A stretch of DNA of 10,524 nucleotides from Acidobacteriota bacterium (GCA_003222555.1 QHWL01000122.1:1244-11767), one strand, 5' to 3'; positions 1 through 8,845 are shown, counted from the first letter of the stretch. Numbers and translations: made by a program. Notes: generated from the sequence alone by a model not told the origin.

Positions 1-842
1 CCGGACGCCTCGACAACCGCGTGGTCGATCTCGAGGTACGAGAGAAGTCGTTCCCTTCCTTCGAGATCATCGCCGGCTCCTCGGTTGAAGAGGTCGACAT
101 CAACCTCAAGGACATGCTGCCGGGCCTGTTTCAGGGGAAAACGAAAACGCGCCGCCTGAAGGTGCCCGAGGCGCTCGAATACCTGACACAGGAAGAAGAG
201 CAGAAGCTCATCGACATGGACAGCGTCGCCCGCACGGCGGTCGAGCGCGTGGAGCAGGCCGGCATCATCTTTATCGACGAAATCGACAAGATCGCCGGAC
301 GTGAAGGCGGTCACGGGCCCGATGTCAGCCGCGAGGGGGTCCAGCGGGACATTCTGCCGATTGTCGAGGGCACGACTGTGAACACGAAATACGGGATGGT
401 GCGCACCGACCACATCCTCTTCATCGCGGCCGGCGCGTTCCATGTGGCGAAACCGTCGGACCTCATTCCGGAATTGCAGGGACGCTTTCCGATCCGGGTC
501 GAGCTCCATCCGCTCGGCAAAGAGGAGTTCGTCCGCATTCTCACCGAGCCGCGCAGCGCGCTGGTCAAGCAATACACCGCGCTGATGGACACCGAGGGGA
601 TCGACCTCACGTTTACCGACGACGCGATTTGCCGCATCGCCGACTTCGCGACCATCGTGAACGAACGGACCGAGAACATCGGCGCGCGCAGACTGCACAC
701 GGTGATGGAGAAGTTGCTCGACGAGATCTCGTTCGAGGGACCCGATCTCCTCGAGAAGACCGTCACGATCGACGACGCGTACGTGACGAAAATGCTGTCG
801 GAAATCGTCAAGAACGAGGACCTGTCGCGGTACATTTTGTGA
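1..842 (+). CDS. hslU: ATP-dependent protease ATPase subunit HslU (ClpY), 3' part
   Basis: This is the AAA+ unfoldase that feeds unfolded substrates into the HslV peptidase in the cytoplasm. The frame is open from the window edge (first full codon at 3, reading [12 protein letters not shown]), so the N-terminus, the Walker A loop and the pore loop lie outside; about 279 of the family's roughly 440 residues are visible. The visible part opens within the intermediate (I) domain. It then shows Walker B IIFIDEID (nt 264-287), the [12 protein letters not shown] block, a sensor-1 region (LFIAAGAF), the arginine-finger segment [12 protein letters not shown], and sensor-2 [19 protein letters not shown] (from nt 681). 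It ends DLSRYIL, matching the HslU tail that docks into HslV. The gene ends in TGA. hslV would be expected upstream but is not in view. The family call is very secure. Confidence 0.97.
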   Translation, partial: GRLDNRVVDLEVREKSFPSFEIIAGSSVEEVDINLKDMLPGLFQGKTKTRRLKVPEALEYLTQEEEQKLIDMDSVARTAVERVEQAGIIFIDEIDKIAGREGGHGPDVSREGVQRDILPIVEGTTVNTKYGMVRTDHILFIAAGAFHVAKPSDLIPELQGRFPIRVELHPLGKEEFVRILTEPRSALVKQYTALMDTEGIDLTFTDDAICRIADFATIVNERTENIGARRLHTVMEKLLDEISFEGPDLLEKTVTIDDAYVTKMLSEIVKNEDLSRYIL

Positions 843-873
843 AGAACACGCGGTCGCGTGCTCGTTGCATGCA

Positions 874-937
874 ACCACGAAGTCACGACATCACGAAGAA
901 AACAACTTTAGGGATCGTGCCTTCGTGTTTTCGTGGT
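874..937. repeat. cacgaag-type palindromic intergenic repeat
   Basis: The left arm at 874-898 (accacgaagtcacgacatca...) pairs with the right arm at 913-937 (...cttcgtgttttcgtggt). About 18 of 25 positions are complementary across a 14-nt loop. Each arm is itself built from repeated cacga units. It lies just after hslU and could fold in the transcript, but no T-run follows, so a terminator role is not shown. The same unit recurs at 7120-7149 and 8947-8976. Confidence 0.7.
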
Positions 938-2257
938 GGCATCTTTTGTTCCGCGGGAACGCTGCCTGAAAATGTACGTGTCCCCGTTTTTATCGTGCTC
1001 CTTGCGGCCACTCTGGCCGCCGGTTGCGGCAAGAAAGGGCCTCCGCTCCCTCCTCTCCTCAAACTTCCCGCCCCGCCGCCCGACCTCATCGCCGAACGTC
1101 GCGGATCGAGAGTCGATCTGCAATTCACCGTGCCGGGCGCGAACACCGACGGTACGCGGCCGGCCAATGTCGAGCGCGTCGAGGTGTACGCCTTTACGGG
1201 TCCGACGACGGTCACCGACGATCAATTACTGAAGCACGGCATGAAAGTGGCGAGCCTCCGGACCAAGACGCCGCGGGATCCGAACCAAACGATTGAAGCC
1301 GACGAACCGCAAGACGAGATTGAGTCGCCCGAAGGACCTGGACTCGATCAGGGCGCGCTCGCGCGGGTCGACGAAGAGTTGACCGGGACCGCCATGGCGC
1401 CGACCGACGTGACCAGCGACACCGGCAAGCGTCCCGCGCCGGCCATGGAGCGCGGCGCGTCGCGGCCGCTCCTCGGACCGCCGGCCACCGCGGCGTCGCG
1501 CATCTACGTGAGCGTCGGCGTCAACAATCGGGGGCGCAGGGGACCCGTGTCGCGGCGCGCCGCCGTCCCGCTCGTGCCGCCGCCACCGCGGCCGCCGACG
1601 CCACTGGTGAGCTACGACGAGTCGGCGATTACCGTCACGTGGACCGCGGCCGCTGCCGGGCCGCTTCCACAGAAACCGGCGGGCGGACCAGCGGGAGCGG
1701 AAGTGCTGCCGTCCAAACCCATCGGCCCGGTGCTACCCCCGATCACGTACAACGTGTACGAGGTTTCGCCAGCCGATACGGACTCGAGCCGGACGCCGCG
1801 TCCCTCGGCCGAAACGCGGTTGACCAAGATGCCGATCGCCGAAGCCCGCTTCCGCGACACACGCATCGAATGGGGCGCGGAACGTTGTTACGTTGTCCGC
1901 GCGGTCGAGACGATCGACACGCTGACGCTGGAGAGCGACGCAGCCCCGCCCTCGTGCAAAAAGCTGGTCGACACATTTCCTCCGGCTGCGCCCAAAGGGC
2001 TCACGGCGAACCCGACCGAAGGCGCCATCAATCTCATCTGGCAGCCCAACGGCGAAAAAGATCTGAACGGCTACCTCGTGCTTCGCGCGGTCGCGCCGGG
2101 CGAGAATCTGAATCCGGTGACGTCGTCTCCGATCCAGGGAACCACCTTCAACGACAACGTCCAGCCGGGCGTCCGTTATGTCTATGCCGTGGCGGCGGTC
2201 GACAAGGCGGGGAATACGAGCGCGCCGTCCAACGCAGTCGAAGCGATGGCGCGGTAG
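917..2257 (+). CDS. Lipoprotein with LptM-like N-terminus and Fn3-like domains
   Basis: A predicted lipid-anchored envelope protein; its role is unknown. A hydrophobic stretch VFIVLLAATLAAGC ends in a good lipobox, with the lipidated Cys encoded at 1025-1027. The mature protein opens CGKKGPPLPP, close to the YifL/LptM motif, followed by a proline-rich linker. Three fibronectin-III-like modules follow: one with a long acidic insert (roughly residues 45-215), one at about 220-350 (ITYNVYEV...CYVVRAVE), and a clear one at about 355-446 (PPAAPKGLTANPTEGAINLIWQP...YVYAVAAVDKAGNTSAPSN). The start is doubtful. GTG 917 is in frame but sits inside a palindrome arm and gives an overlong leader; ATG 869 gives a longer one still. 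ATG 972 is one base out of frame across a T5 run (987-991). It is the first of two genes separated by only 17 nt. The fold call is good; function is unknown. Confidence 0.85.
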   Translation: MPSCFRGGIFCSAGTLPENVRVPVFIVLLAATLAAGCGKKGPPLPPLLKLPAPPPDLIAERRGSRVDLQFTVPGANTDGTRPANVERVEVYAFTGPTTVTDDQLLKHGMKVASLRTKTPRDPNQTIEADEPQDEIESPEGPGLDQGALARVDEELTGTAMAPTDVTSDTGKRPAPAMERGASRPLLGPPATAASRIYVSVGVNNRGRRGPVSRRAAVPLVPPPPRPPTPLVSYDESAITVTWTAAAAGPLPQKPAGGPAGAEVLPSKPIGPVLPPITYNVYEVSPADTDSSRTPRPSAETRLTKMPIAEARFRDTRIEWGAERCYVVRAVETIDTLTLESDAAPPSCKKLVDTFPPAAPKGLTANPTEGAINLIWQPNGEKDLNGYLVLRAVAPGENLNPVTSSPIQGTTFNDNVQPGVRYVYAVAAVDKAGNTSAPSNAVEAMAR

Positions 2258-2259
2258 GT

Positions 2260-2265
2260 TAAGAT
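2260..2265 (+). promoter_or_regulatory. Possible -10 element (TAAGAT) close to a start codon
   Basis: TAAGAT ends 9 nt before the ATG of the FAH-family gene, which has no clear Shine-Dalgarno sequence. The stretch TTAAGATCAGCTCC resembles the one before the biotin carboxylase start (TAAGATAAGTCAGCTCC). A -10 this close would give a leaderless or very short-leader transcript. No convincing -35 is visible, so this is a weak inference. Confidence 0.3.
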
Positions 2266-2274
2266 CAGCTCCTC

Positions 2275-3045
2275 ATGGACCGCCTGTATCGGATCGAATA
2301 CCAGGGCGCTCGGCAGTACGCGGTCGAACGCGACGGGACGCTTCACCGCGTCAGCGGCGACATTTTCGATGGATGGAAGGCCGGCGACGCCATCGCCGGC
2401 GGCCTGAACGCGACGGGTCTCCGCGTGCTGGCGCCGGTGAAGCCGTCGAAGGTCGTCTGCGCCGGGCTCAACTACAAGGAGCACGCGGACGAAACCGGTC
2501 GCGCGCTACCGGCCGAGCCGCTCATCTTCATCAAGCCGTCAACGGCGGTGATTGGACCTGACGATCCGATCCGATTGCCGCCGGGAGTCGGACGAGTGGA
2601 TCATGAAGCCGAGCTCGGCGTTGTCATCGGGCGCCGAGCGCACCGCGTGCCTCGGGCAAAGGCCTGGGAGTACATTCTGGGCCTCACCTGCGTCAACGAC
2701 GTGACGGCGCGCGATCTGCAGAAAAAAGAATCGCACAACACGCGCGCCAAGGGATTCGACACGTTCGCGCCGATCGGCCCGTGTATCGCGCGGGGACTCG
2801 CCGGCGGGGCGCTTTCGGTCGAGGGGTGGGTCAACACCGAGCGGCGCCAGGCGTCGAGCACGCGGTCCCTGATCTTTTCGATCGAGCATCTCGTCGAGTT
2901 CGTCACCTTCGTGATGACGCTCGAGCCCGGCGACATCATCGCAACTGGCACGCCGGCGGGCATCGGCCCGATTCACGCCGGCGACACGGTGACGATAAAA
3001 GTGGAAGGTGTGGGCGAGCTGAAGAACCCTGTTCAGAACGAATGA
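2275..3045 (+). CDS. Fumarylacetoacetate hydrolase (FAH) family protein
   Basis: A 256-residue metal-dependent enzyme of the FAH superfamily, which includes acylpyruvases, 2-hydroxyhepta-2,4-diene-1,7-dioate isomerases and oxaloacetate decarboxylases. These act on 1,3-diketo or 2-keto-enol acids in the cytoplasm. A short N-terminal lid region (about 1-50) precedes the catalytic domain. Within it are VCAGLNYKEHADE (61-73, with the active-site His70), VDHEAELGVVIG (108-119, metal ligands Glu111 and Glu113), CVNDVTARDLQ (third ligand Asp142), KGFDTFAPIGPC (159-170) and the closing GDIIATGTPAGIG (219-231). All expected ligands are present and the length is normal. It begins 17 nt after the lipoprotein gene with no clear ribosome binding site. 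The substrate cannot be told from sequence, and the neighbours do not form an aromatic-degradation cluster. Confidence 0.93.
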   Translation: MDRLYRIEYQGARQYAVERDGTLHRVSGDIFDGWKAGDAIAGGLNATGLRVLAPVKPSKVVCAGLNYKEHADETGRALPAEPLIFIKPSTAVIGPDDPIRLPPGVGRVDHEAELGVVIGRRAHRVPRAKAWEYILGLTCVNDVTARDLQKKESHNTRAKGFDTFAPIGPCIARGLAGGALSVEGWVNTERRQASSTRSLIFSIEHLVEFVTFVMTLEPGDIIATGTPAGIGPIHAGDTVTIKVEGVGELKNPVQNE

Positions 3046-3048
3046 AAA

Positions 3049-3251
3049 GCGCTACCACGGAGGACACGGAAGGCTGAACGGTGGACACGGTCAATTACTT
3101 CGTTCGGAACGTATGACAACACTACCGGGGATGACATTGGCACAACAGCGCTACCACGGGGGACACTGAGAACGAAACGGAGCACGCGGCACGGGACGTC
3201 TTAAAGAAAGACAGTGCCCTCCGTCATGCACCGTGACTTCCGTGGTAGCGC
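3049..3251. repeat. Intergenic element bounded by inverted GCGCTACCACGG, with a third internal copy
   Basis: This fills most of the 233-nt gap between the FAH and transaldolase genes. The 12-mer GCGCTACCACGG occurs at 3049-3060 and again, in the same orientation, at 3148-3159. Its exact reverse complement CCGTGGTAGCGC is at 3240-3251. The two direct copies extend to gcgctaccacggRggacac. The outer pair resembles short terminal inverted repeats of a roughly 200-bp element. No ORF is seen inside, and nothing else was recognised in this gap. Confidence 0.75.
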
Positions 3252-3278
3252 ATTTCGTCAGAGAAAGCAGGTCCTTCT

Positions 3279-3935
3279 ATGAAGCTCTTCATCGACTCCG
3301 GCAACATCAAAGACATCGAAACGCTGGCAGCCATCGGCATCATCGACGGCGTGACGACCAACCCGACGCTTCTGTCCAAGGAGCCGGGGGACTATCGCGA
3401 CAACCTGAAGAAGATCTGCCAGATCGTCAAAGGACCAGTCAGCGGGGAAGTCACCGCCACCGATTTCGCCGGGATGATGCGCGAGGGGCACGACATCGCG
3501 CATATCGACTCGTACATGGTCGTGAAGGTGCCGCTGACGCGCGACGGCATCAAGGCGTGCAAGGCTCTCTCAGGCGAGGGGATTCGCGTCAACGTGACCC
3601 TCTGCTTCTCGGCCGCGCAGGCGCTGCTCGCCGCGAAAGCCGGCGCCTCGTACATCAGCCCGTTTGTCGGCCGGCTCGACGACGTCGCCACCAACGGCAT
3701 GGAGCTCGTTCGCGAGATCGTCGAGATCTACGACAACTACGAGTTCCCGACGGAAGTGCTCGTCGCCAGCTGCCGGCACCCGATTCACATCGTCGAGGCC
3801 GCGCGGATGGGCGCCGACATCTGCACGTGCCCTCCCGCGGTCATCGATCAGCTGTTCAATCATCCGCTCACCGCCATCGGGCTCGAGAAGTTCCTGAAGG
3901 ACTGGGAAAAAGCGCACGAGGCGGTGAAAGCATAG
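3279..3935 (+). CDS. tal: Transaldolase, TalC/FSA-type small subfamily
   Basis: A 218-residue class I aldolase-fold enzyme that moves a dihydroxyacetone unit between sugar phosphates in the non-oxidative pentose phosphate pathway. Visible motifs are MKLFIDSGNI with Asp6, GVTTNPTLL with Asn28, the Schiff-base lysine Lys83 in VVKVPLT, NVTLCFSAAQALLAAKAGA, SPFVGRLDD (127-135), and the C-terminal HPLTAIGLEKFLKDWEKA. Length fits the 210-220 aa small transaldolases. The residue matching E. coli FSA Tyr131 is Phe129 here. Phe at this site is typical of true transaldolases, so transaldolase is preferred over fructose-6-phosphate aldolase, although automated pipelines often give the latter name. ATG 3279 is the natural start, with only a weak purine-rich stretch (gagaaagcagg) upstream. 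The gene follows a repeat-filled gap and is probably transcribed separately from the FAH gene. Confidence 0.95.
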   Translation: MKLFIDSGNIKDIETLAAIGIIDGVTTNPTLLSKEPGDYRDNLKKICQIVKGPVSGEVTATDFAGMMREGHDIAHIDSYMVVKVPLTRDGIKACKALSGEGIRVNVTLCFSAAQALLAAKAGASYISPFVGRLDDVATNGMELVREIVEIYDNYEFPTEVLVASCRHPIHIVEAARMGADICTCPPAVIDQLFNHPLTAIGLEKFLKDWEKAHEAVKA

Positions 3936-3987
3936 CTGTCGGCTCCTGGCTATCGGCGTGATCGCTGATAGCCGCTGGCTGAGAGCT
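3934..3987. repeat. Strong hairpin repeat between tal and the carboxyltransferase gene
   Basis: Two 24-nt arms (3934-3957 and 3964-3987) are separated by a 6-nt loop. Seventeen positions are Watson-Crick complementary and four more can form G-U pairs in RNA. The units agctgtcggctcctggctat and gctgatagccgctggctgag have the look of the ctcagctatcagc-style repeats. The left arm overlaps the tal stop codon. It could terminate or attenuate transcription, or protect mRNA ends, but no U-tract follows. Confidence 0.7.
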
Positions 3988-4001
3988 GAAAGCGGCACCA
4001 G

Positions 4002-5543
<1,542 letters not shown>

Positions 5544-5566
5544 TGAATGTGGCAGCCCCGCCGAAG

Positions 5567-5572
5567 TAAGAT
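5567..5572 (+). promoter_or_regulatory. Possible -10 element (TAAGAT) before the biotin carboxylase
   Basis: TAAGAT ends 12 nt before the GTG start and is followed by aagtcagctcca. It matches the stretch upstream of the FAH-family gene apart from a 4-nt insertion (aagt). There is no Shine-Dalgarno sequence before this start. It could drive short-leader transcription of the gene independently of the carboxyltransferase. No -35 is evident. Confidence 0.28.
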
Positions 5573-5584
5573 AAGTCAGCTCCA

Positions 5585-7073
5585 GTGAAGAAGATTGTCA
5601 TCGCCAACCGCGGCGAGATCGCCGTGCGCATTATCCGCGCGTGCCGGGAGATGGGCCTGTCGCCGGTCGCGGTCTATTCCGAGTGCGACCGCGCGGCGCT
5701 GCACGTGCGCTATGCGGATGAGGCGTACTCGATCGGCCCAAGCGCTCCGCGCGACAGCTATCTGCGCATGGAGGGCCTCATCGACGTCGCGCGCCGTGCG
5801 GGCGCCGACGCCCTGCACCCGGGGTACGGCTTCCTTGGGTCCCACTCCCGACGCCATCGCGCTGATGGGCAGCAAGACCGCGGCACGGGCCGCCGCCAGG
5901 CGCGCGGGCGTGCCGGTTGTTCCGGGCACGGAGCATCCGCTCGCCGCCGACGCCGCTGACGCCGACATCGCGCGGCTGGCCGACACGATTGGGTATCCCC
6001 TACTCGTCAAGGCCGTCGCTGGTGGCGGCGGGAAAGGCATGCGCACCGTCACCGATCCCGCCGAGCTGGCGGGCGCCGTTCGTGGCGCGCGCTCGGAGGC
6101 CGCCGCGGCGTTTGGCGACGCCGCGGTGTATCTCGAGCGGCAGCTCCACCGGCCGCGTCACATCGAAGTGCAGTTGCTCGGCGACGAGCACGGAACGGTC
6201 GTGCCGTTCGTCGAGCGCGAGTGCTCGATCCAGCGTCGCCATCAGAAAGTGGTCGAAGAGACGCCGTCGCCGGCCGTGACCCCGGCGCTGCGACAGACCA
6301 TCACCTCGGCGGCCGCGGCCGTCGCGCGCGGCGTCGGCTACACCAACGCCGGCACCATCGAATTCCTGCTCGACGAGGACGGCAAGTTCTACTTCCTCGA
6401 AATGAACACCCGCCTGCAGGTCGAGCACCCAGTCACCGAAATGGTGACCGGCATCGATCTGGTGCGTTGGCAGATCCGCATCGCGCGCGGCGAACGGCTC
6501 GACCTCGATCCGCGCGATCTCGTCCAGCCGCGGGGGCACGCGATCGAGTGCCGGATCTATGCGGAAGATCCGGACAACAACTTTCTTCCGTCGCCCGGGC
6601 GCCTCCTGCACCTTCGGCCGCCTGCCGGTCCTGGAATCCGAGACGACAGCGGCGCCACAGCCGGCCTCGACGTGCCGATTTTCTACGACCCGTTGATCTC
6701 CAAGCTCATCGCGTGGGCCGAGGATCGACCGCAGGCGATCGCGCGTATGCGACGCGCGCTGGGCGAGTACGTCGTGACCGGTATCAGGACCACCGTCCCG
6801 TTCTTTACGTGGCTGTTCGCGCAGACGGAGTTCATCGAGGGCAAGTTCCACACGACGTATCTGGACGAACTGCTCAAGGCGCGCAGCGGCCGTCCCTTCG
6901 TCGAGGTGACGCCCGACGTCGAGGAGGTCGCCTCGATCGCCGCCGCGCTGCAGGTCATGCTGTCGCCAGCCTCTGTCGCCGCGTCAGCCGCAGTCGACCG
7001 AGCGGAACGACGCTGGAAGACCTACGCGCGGGTCGAAGGGTTGCGCAGCGGAGCGCGGCCCGTCGAAGCGTGA
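5585..7073 (+). pseudogene. accC: Biotin carboxylase (AccC/PccA type), frame broken by internal deletion
   Basis: This should be the ATP- and bicarbonate-dependent biotin carboxylase partner of the upstream carboxyltransferase. From GTG 5585 the frame reads [20 protein letters not shown] through ALHPGYGFL, 84 residues ending at 5836. It then needs a frame change: [17 protein letters not shown] resumes at 5838 and continues for 411 residues to TGA at 7071. Intact relatives have about 18 residues (SENA.FA...AG..FI) between GFL and GPTP, so roughly 53 nt are missing and the frame is lost. The rest is well conserved: the ATP-grasp loop GGGGKGMR, ECSIQRRHQKVVEE, EMNTRLQVEHPVTEMVTGIDLV and YAEDPDNNFLPSPGR. 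It ends soon after the carboxylase domain (WKTYARVEGLRS) with no biotin-attachment domain, and no BCCP gene follows in the window. A real mutation and an assembly error are both possible. Confidence 0.88.
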
Positions 7074-7119
7074 CCGAAGCAGAGAGCCGCGCGACCGGGG
7101 GCTTTTTCCGGTACGCTTG

Positions 7120-7212
7120 ATCACGAAGGTACGAAGGGTCACGAAGAACACGAAGCGATTTTGTACAAGATGATTCTTCGTGACACTACCCGGTCCTTCT
7201 TTGTTTTCTTGA
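7120..7212. repeat. cacgaag-type repeat with inverted arms in the gap after the biotin carboxylase
   Basis: Four tandem-like cacgaag/tacgaag units run through 7120-7155 (tcacgaaggtacgaagggtc...). An opposing arm at 7173-7212 (ttcttcgtgac...ccttctttg) contains a perfect 11-bp inverted match: gtcacgaagaa at 7138-7148 against ttcttcgtgac at 7174-7184. It fills most of the 148 nt between the biotin carboxylase stop and the converging minus-strand gene, where it could act as a transcription barrier. The unit at 7120-7149 also matches 8947-8976 in inverted orientation at 24 of 30 positions. Confidence 0.7.
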
Positions 7213-7221
7213 CACATTATT

Positions 7222-8745
7222 TCATGCGGCGAGGTGCTCGAGGGTGGCCGCACGACACGCCAGCGCAGCGGTCATCACCTGTTGCCCTTTGGGCGTGACG
7301 CGATAGACACGGGTACGAGCGACCTTTGCAATCAAGTTGTGGGCACGGTACAGCCGGAGAAGCCGCGAGACGCGCGCCGTCAGGCGCCGGTGGTCGGCCG
7401 GATCCGTTGGCGGTGGGGCACTCAGCCCCTCGCGCAGGTCGCGGGCACGCACGCCGTCGAGCAGGGCGCGGCCGTCGAGCATCCGCGCAAAGCACCGGCT
7501 CTCCTCCACGGTGATGGGCCGCAGGGGCCGATAGGGTCGGCCGTTCACGATACGCCGCCGACTCACGGGATCAAGCAGCTGCGCGACCGGGGTCGGCAGG
7601 GCGACGACACTCAGCGCGTCGAGGTACCGCGCATTGGTCGCCTGCGAGAGGACCACCCGGCGGGAGATATCCGCGATCCCTTTGCGCAGGTGGACCCAGT
7701 GCCGCGCTGTGCCAGGCGCGGTCGCCCGATACACTTTGAAGCGGCGCGGCTGATTCAGCGTCGTTTCGACGCGCAAGACCTGGCCGAGTTTGTCGTACAT
7801 CTTCAGGGAGTTTTCGGCGACCCAGTGTTTGACGCGCACGCCCTCGATACGGCGTTGGACGCGCGTGGTGACCTCGGCCGTGTGCGGCGTGCCCGGCCGG
7901 CCGAAAAAGCGCAAGACGTCTGGCGTATGGAAGTGCTGAAAGGCGTGGGCGACCAGCGTCGGATATACCGTCTGCAGACTCGCGCGGTCGCGAAACAGGA
8001 CATCGGTTGCGTATTCGCTTTCGTCCAGGCTCCAGTAGTACGGCCGGAGCTGATGCCCGCGGAGCAGGGGATTGACCCGCGTGGCCAACACGCGGAGCAC
8101 ACGCGCCCACGGCCGCGTGTCGAGCTGGCGCAGGAGCCGCTGCGCGAGGCCGAGATCCTCGATGTCGAAGACACAGTTGTCGACTTGCGTGAAGCGGCTG
8201 CCGTGCCGACGCAGCTGTTGCGCCAACCACTCGCGCCCATTGATACAGATCTGGATCGTGAAGGGCAGCCACGTCTGCATGCGGACATGCATCAGGCCGA
8301 AATCATGGTCCCAGTAGTAGAAATACAGATGCGCGCACCGACGTTCGCTGGGGACCAGCTCCAGGCGCCGCGTCTGTCGATTCCCGCGCACCCGAAACGA
8401 CCGGCACCCTTCCACGCACTCAAAGATCGCAATCAGCCCGTCGCGCACGCCATCGCGCGCCAGAATCTCGCGGGCGCGATCCTCTTTGCTGATCTTCCAC
8501 GACGAGAGATACTCGAAGGGTCGGCCGAACTCCTCGGCCATCGCGCGAGCATGCGCCAGCAGCTGGGCCGACAGCCGCTCGGCAAACGGGCCGAAGTCCT
8601 TCAGCAGGACGTGCTGCTGATTGAGCCAGATCCGCAGCCCTTTCCAGTTGCTAATCGACCGCAACGTTCCGCGAAATCGCATGCGATCAAATCCTGTTAT
8701 GATCCCGGCGATGCGGTCCTGGTGCCGCGTCACGAAACGCTCCAT
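7222..8745 (-). CDS. Conserved 507-aa protein with C-terminal winged-helix-like domain; possible mobile-element gene
   Basis: I recognise the family's look but have no name or proven function for it. ATG at 8745 is chosen over the longer frame from 8781 because a strong Shine-Dalgarno GGGAGGACG precedes it and MERFVTRHQDRIAGIITGFD is the conserved-looking start. Visible blocks are RMRFRGTLRSIS (21-32), LLKDFGPFAERLS (47-59), EYLSSWKISKE (78-88), YFYYWDHDFGLMHVRMQTWL (141-160) with QICINGREWLAQQL after it, YYWSLDESEYATDVLFRD (236-253), KHWVAENSLKMYDKLGQVLR (307-326) with VETTLNQPRRFKVYR after it, and RYLDALSVV (373-381). About 450-505 looks like a winged helix, with SRLLRLYRAHNLIAKV then the wing RVYRVTPKGQQVMTAAL. 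No signal peptide or membrane segment is seen. The KMYDK...LRVE stretch loosely recalls rolling-circle Rep/phage gene II proteins, which is only speculation. It is intact, convergent to the biotin carboxylase and divergent from the hydrolase gene. A transposase or replicase-like role is inferred from context only. Confidence 0.8.
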   Translation of the reverse strand: MERFVTRHQDRIAGIITGFDRMRFRGTLRSISNWKGLRIWLNQQHVLLKDFGPFAERLSAQLLAHARAMAEEFGRPFEYLSSWKISKEDRAREILARDGVRDGLIAIFECVEGCRSFRVRGNRQTRRLELVPSERRCAHLYFYYWDHDFGLMHVRMQTWLPFTIQICINGREWLAQQLRRHGSRFTQVDNCVFDIEDLGLAQRLLRQLDTRPWARVLRVLATRVNPLLRGHQLRPYYWSLDESEYATDVLFRDRASLQTVYPTLVAHAFQHFHTPDVLRFFGRPGTPHTAEVTTRVQRRIEGVRVKHWVAENSLKMYDKLGQVLRVETTLNQPRRFKVYRATAPGTARHWVHLRKGIADISRRVVLSQATNARYLDALSVVALPTPVAQLLDPVSRRRIVNGRPYRPLRPITVEESRCFARMLDGRALLDGVRARDLREGLSAPPPTDPADHRRLTARVSRLLRLYRAHNLIAKVARTRVYRVTPKGQQVMTAALACRAATLEHLAA

Positions 8746-8845
8746 CGCTCGTCCTCCCGGTCGATGCGTTGTGGTAAACACATCATGCCGGAAACTGGCG
8801 TGGAGCGTTTCACGTACTCAGGAGTGGCGCTATACCCGCCATTTC

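Noticed and set aside
2178..2561. Plus-strand frame bridging the lipoprotein and FAH genes
   Set aside because: It overlaps two well-supported genes in another frame and its translation is Arg-rich with no domain.
6000..6851. 283-codon minus-strand frame opposite the biotin carboxylase
   Set aside because: The plus strand here encodes unmistakable biotin carboxylase motifs, and the minus frame has no recognisable domain.
7093..7113. accgg...ccggt as a terminator for the biotin carboxylase
   Set aside because: The stem is only 5 bp, and the T-run lies in the loop rather than after the stem.
7120..7160. cacgaag repeats as a CRISPR array
   Set aside because: The units are 7-10 nt, directly adjacent and form inverted arms. 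There are no regular spacers and no cas genes.
7160..8830. Classic IS terminal inverted repeats right at the ends of the unknown gene
   Set aside because: Comparing about 60 nt on each side by eye gave no convincing inverted match apart from the more distant cacgaag arms. A shared acacat...catgc stretch (7211-7227 and near 8778) is in direct orientation and too short to use.
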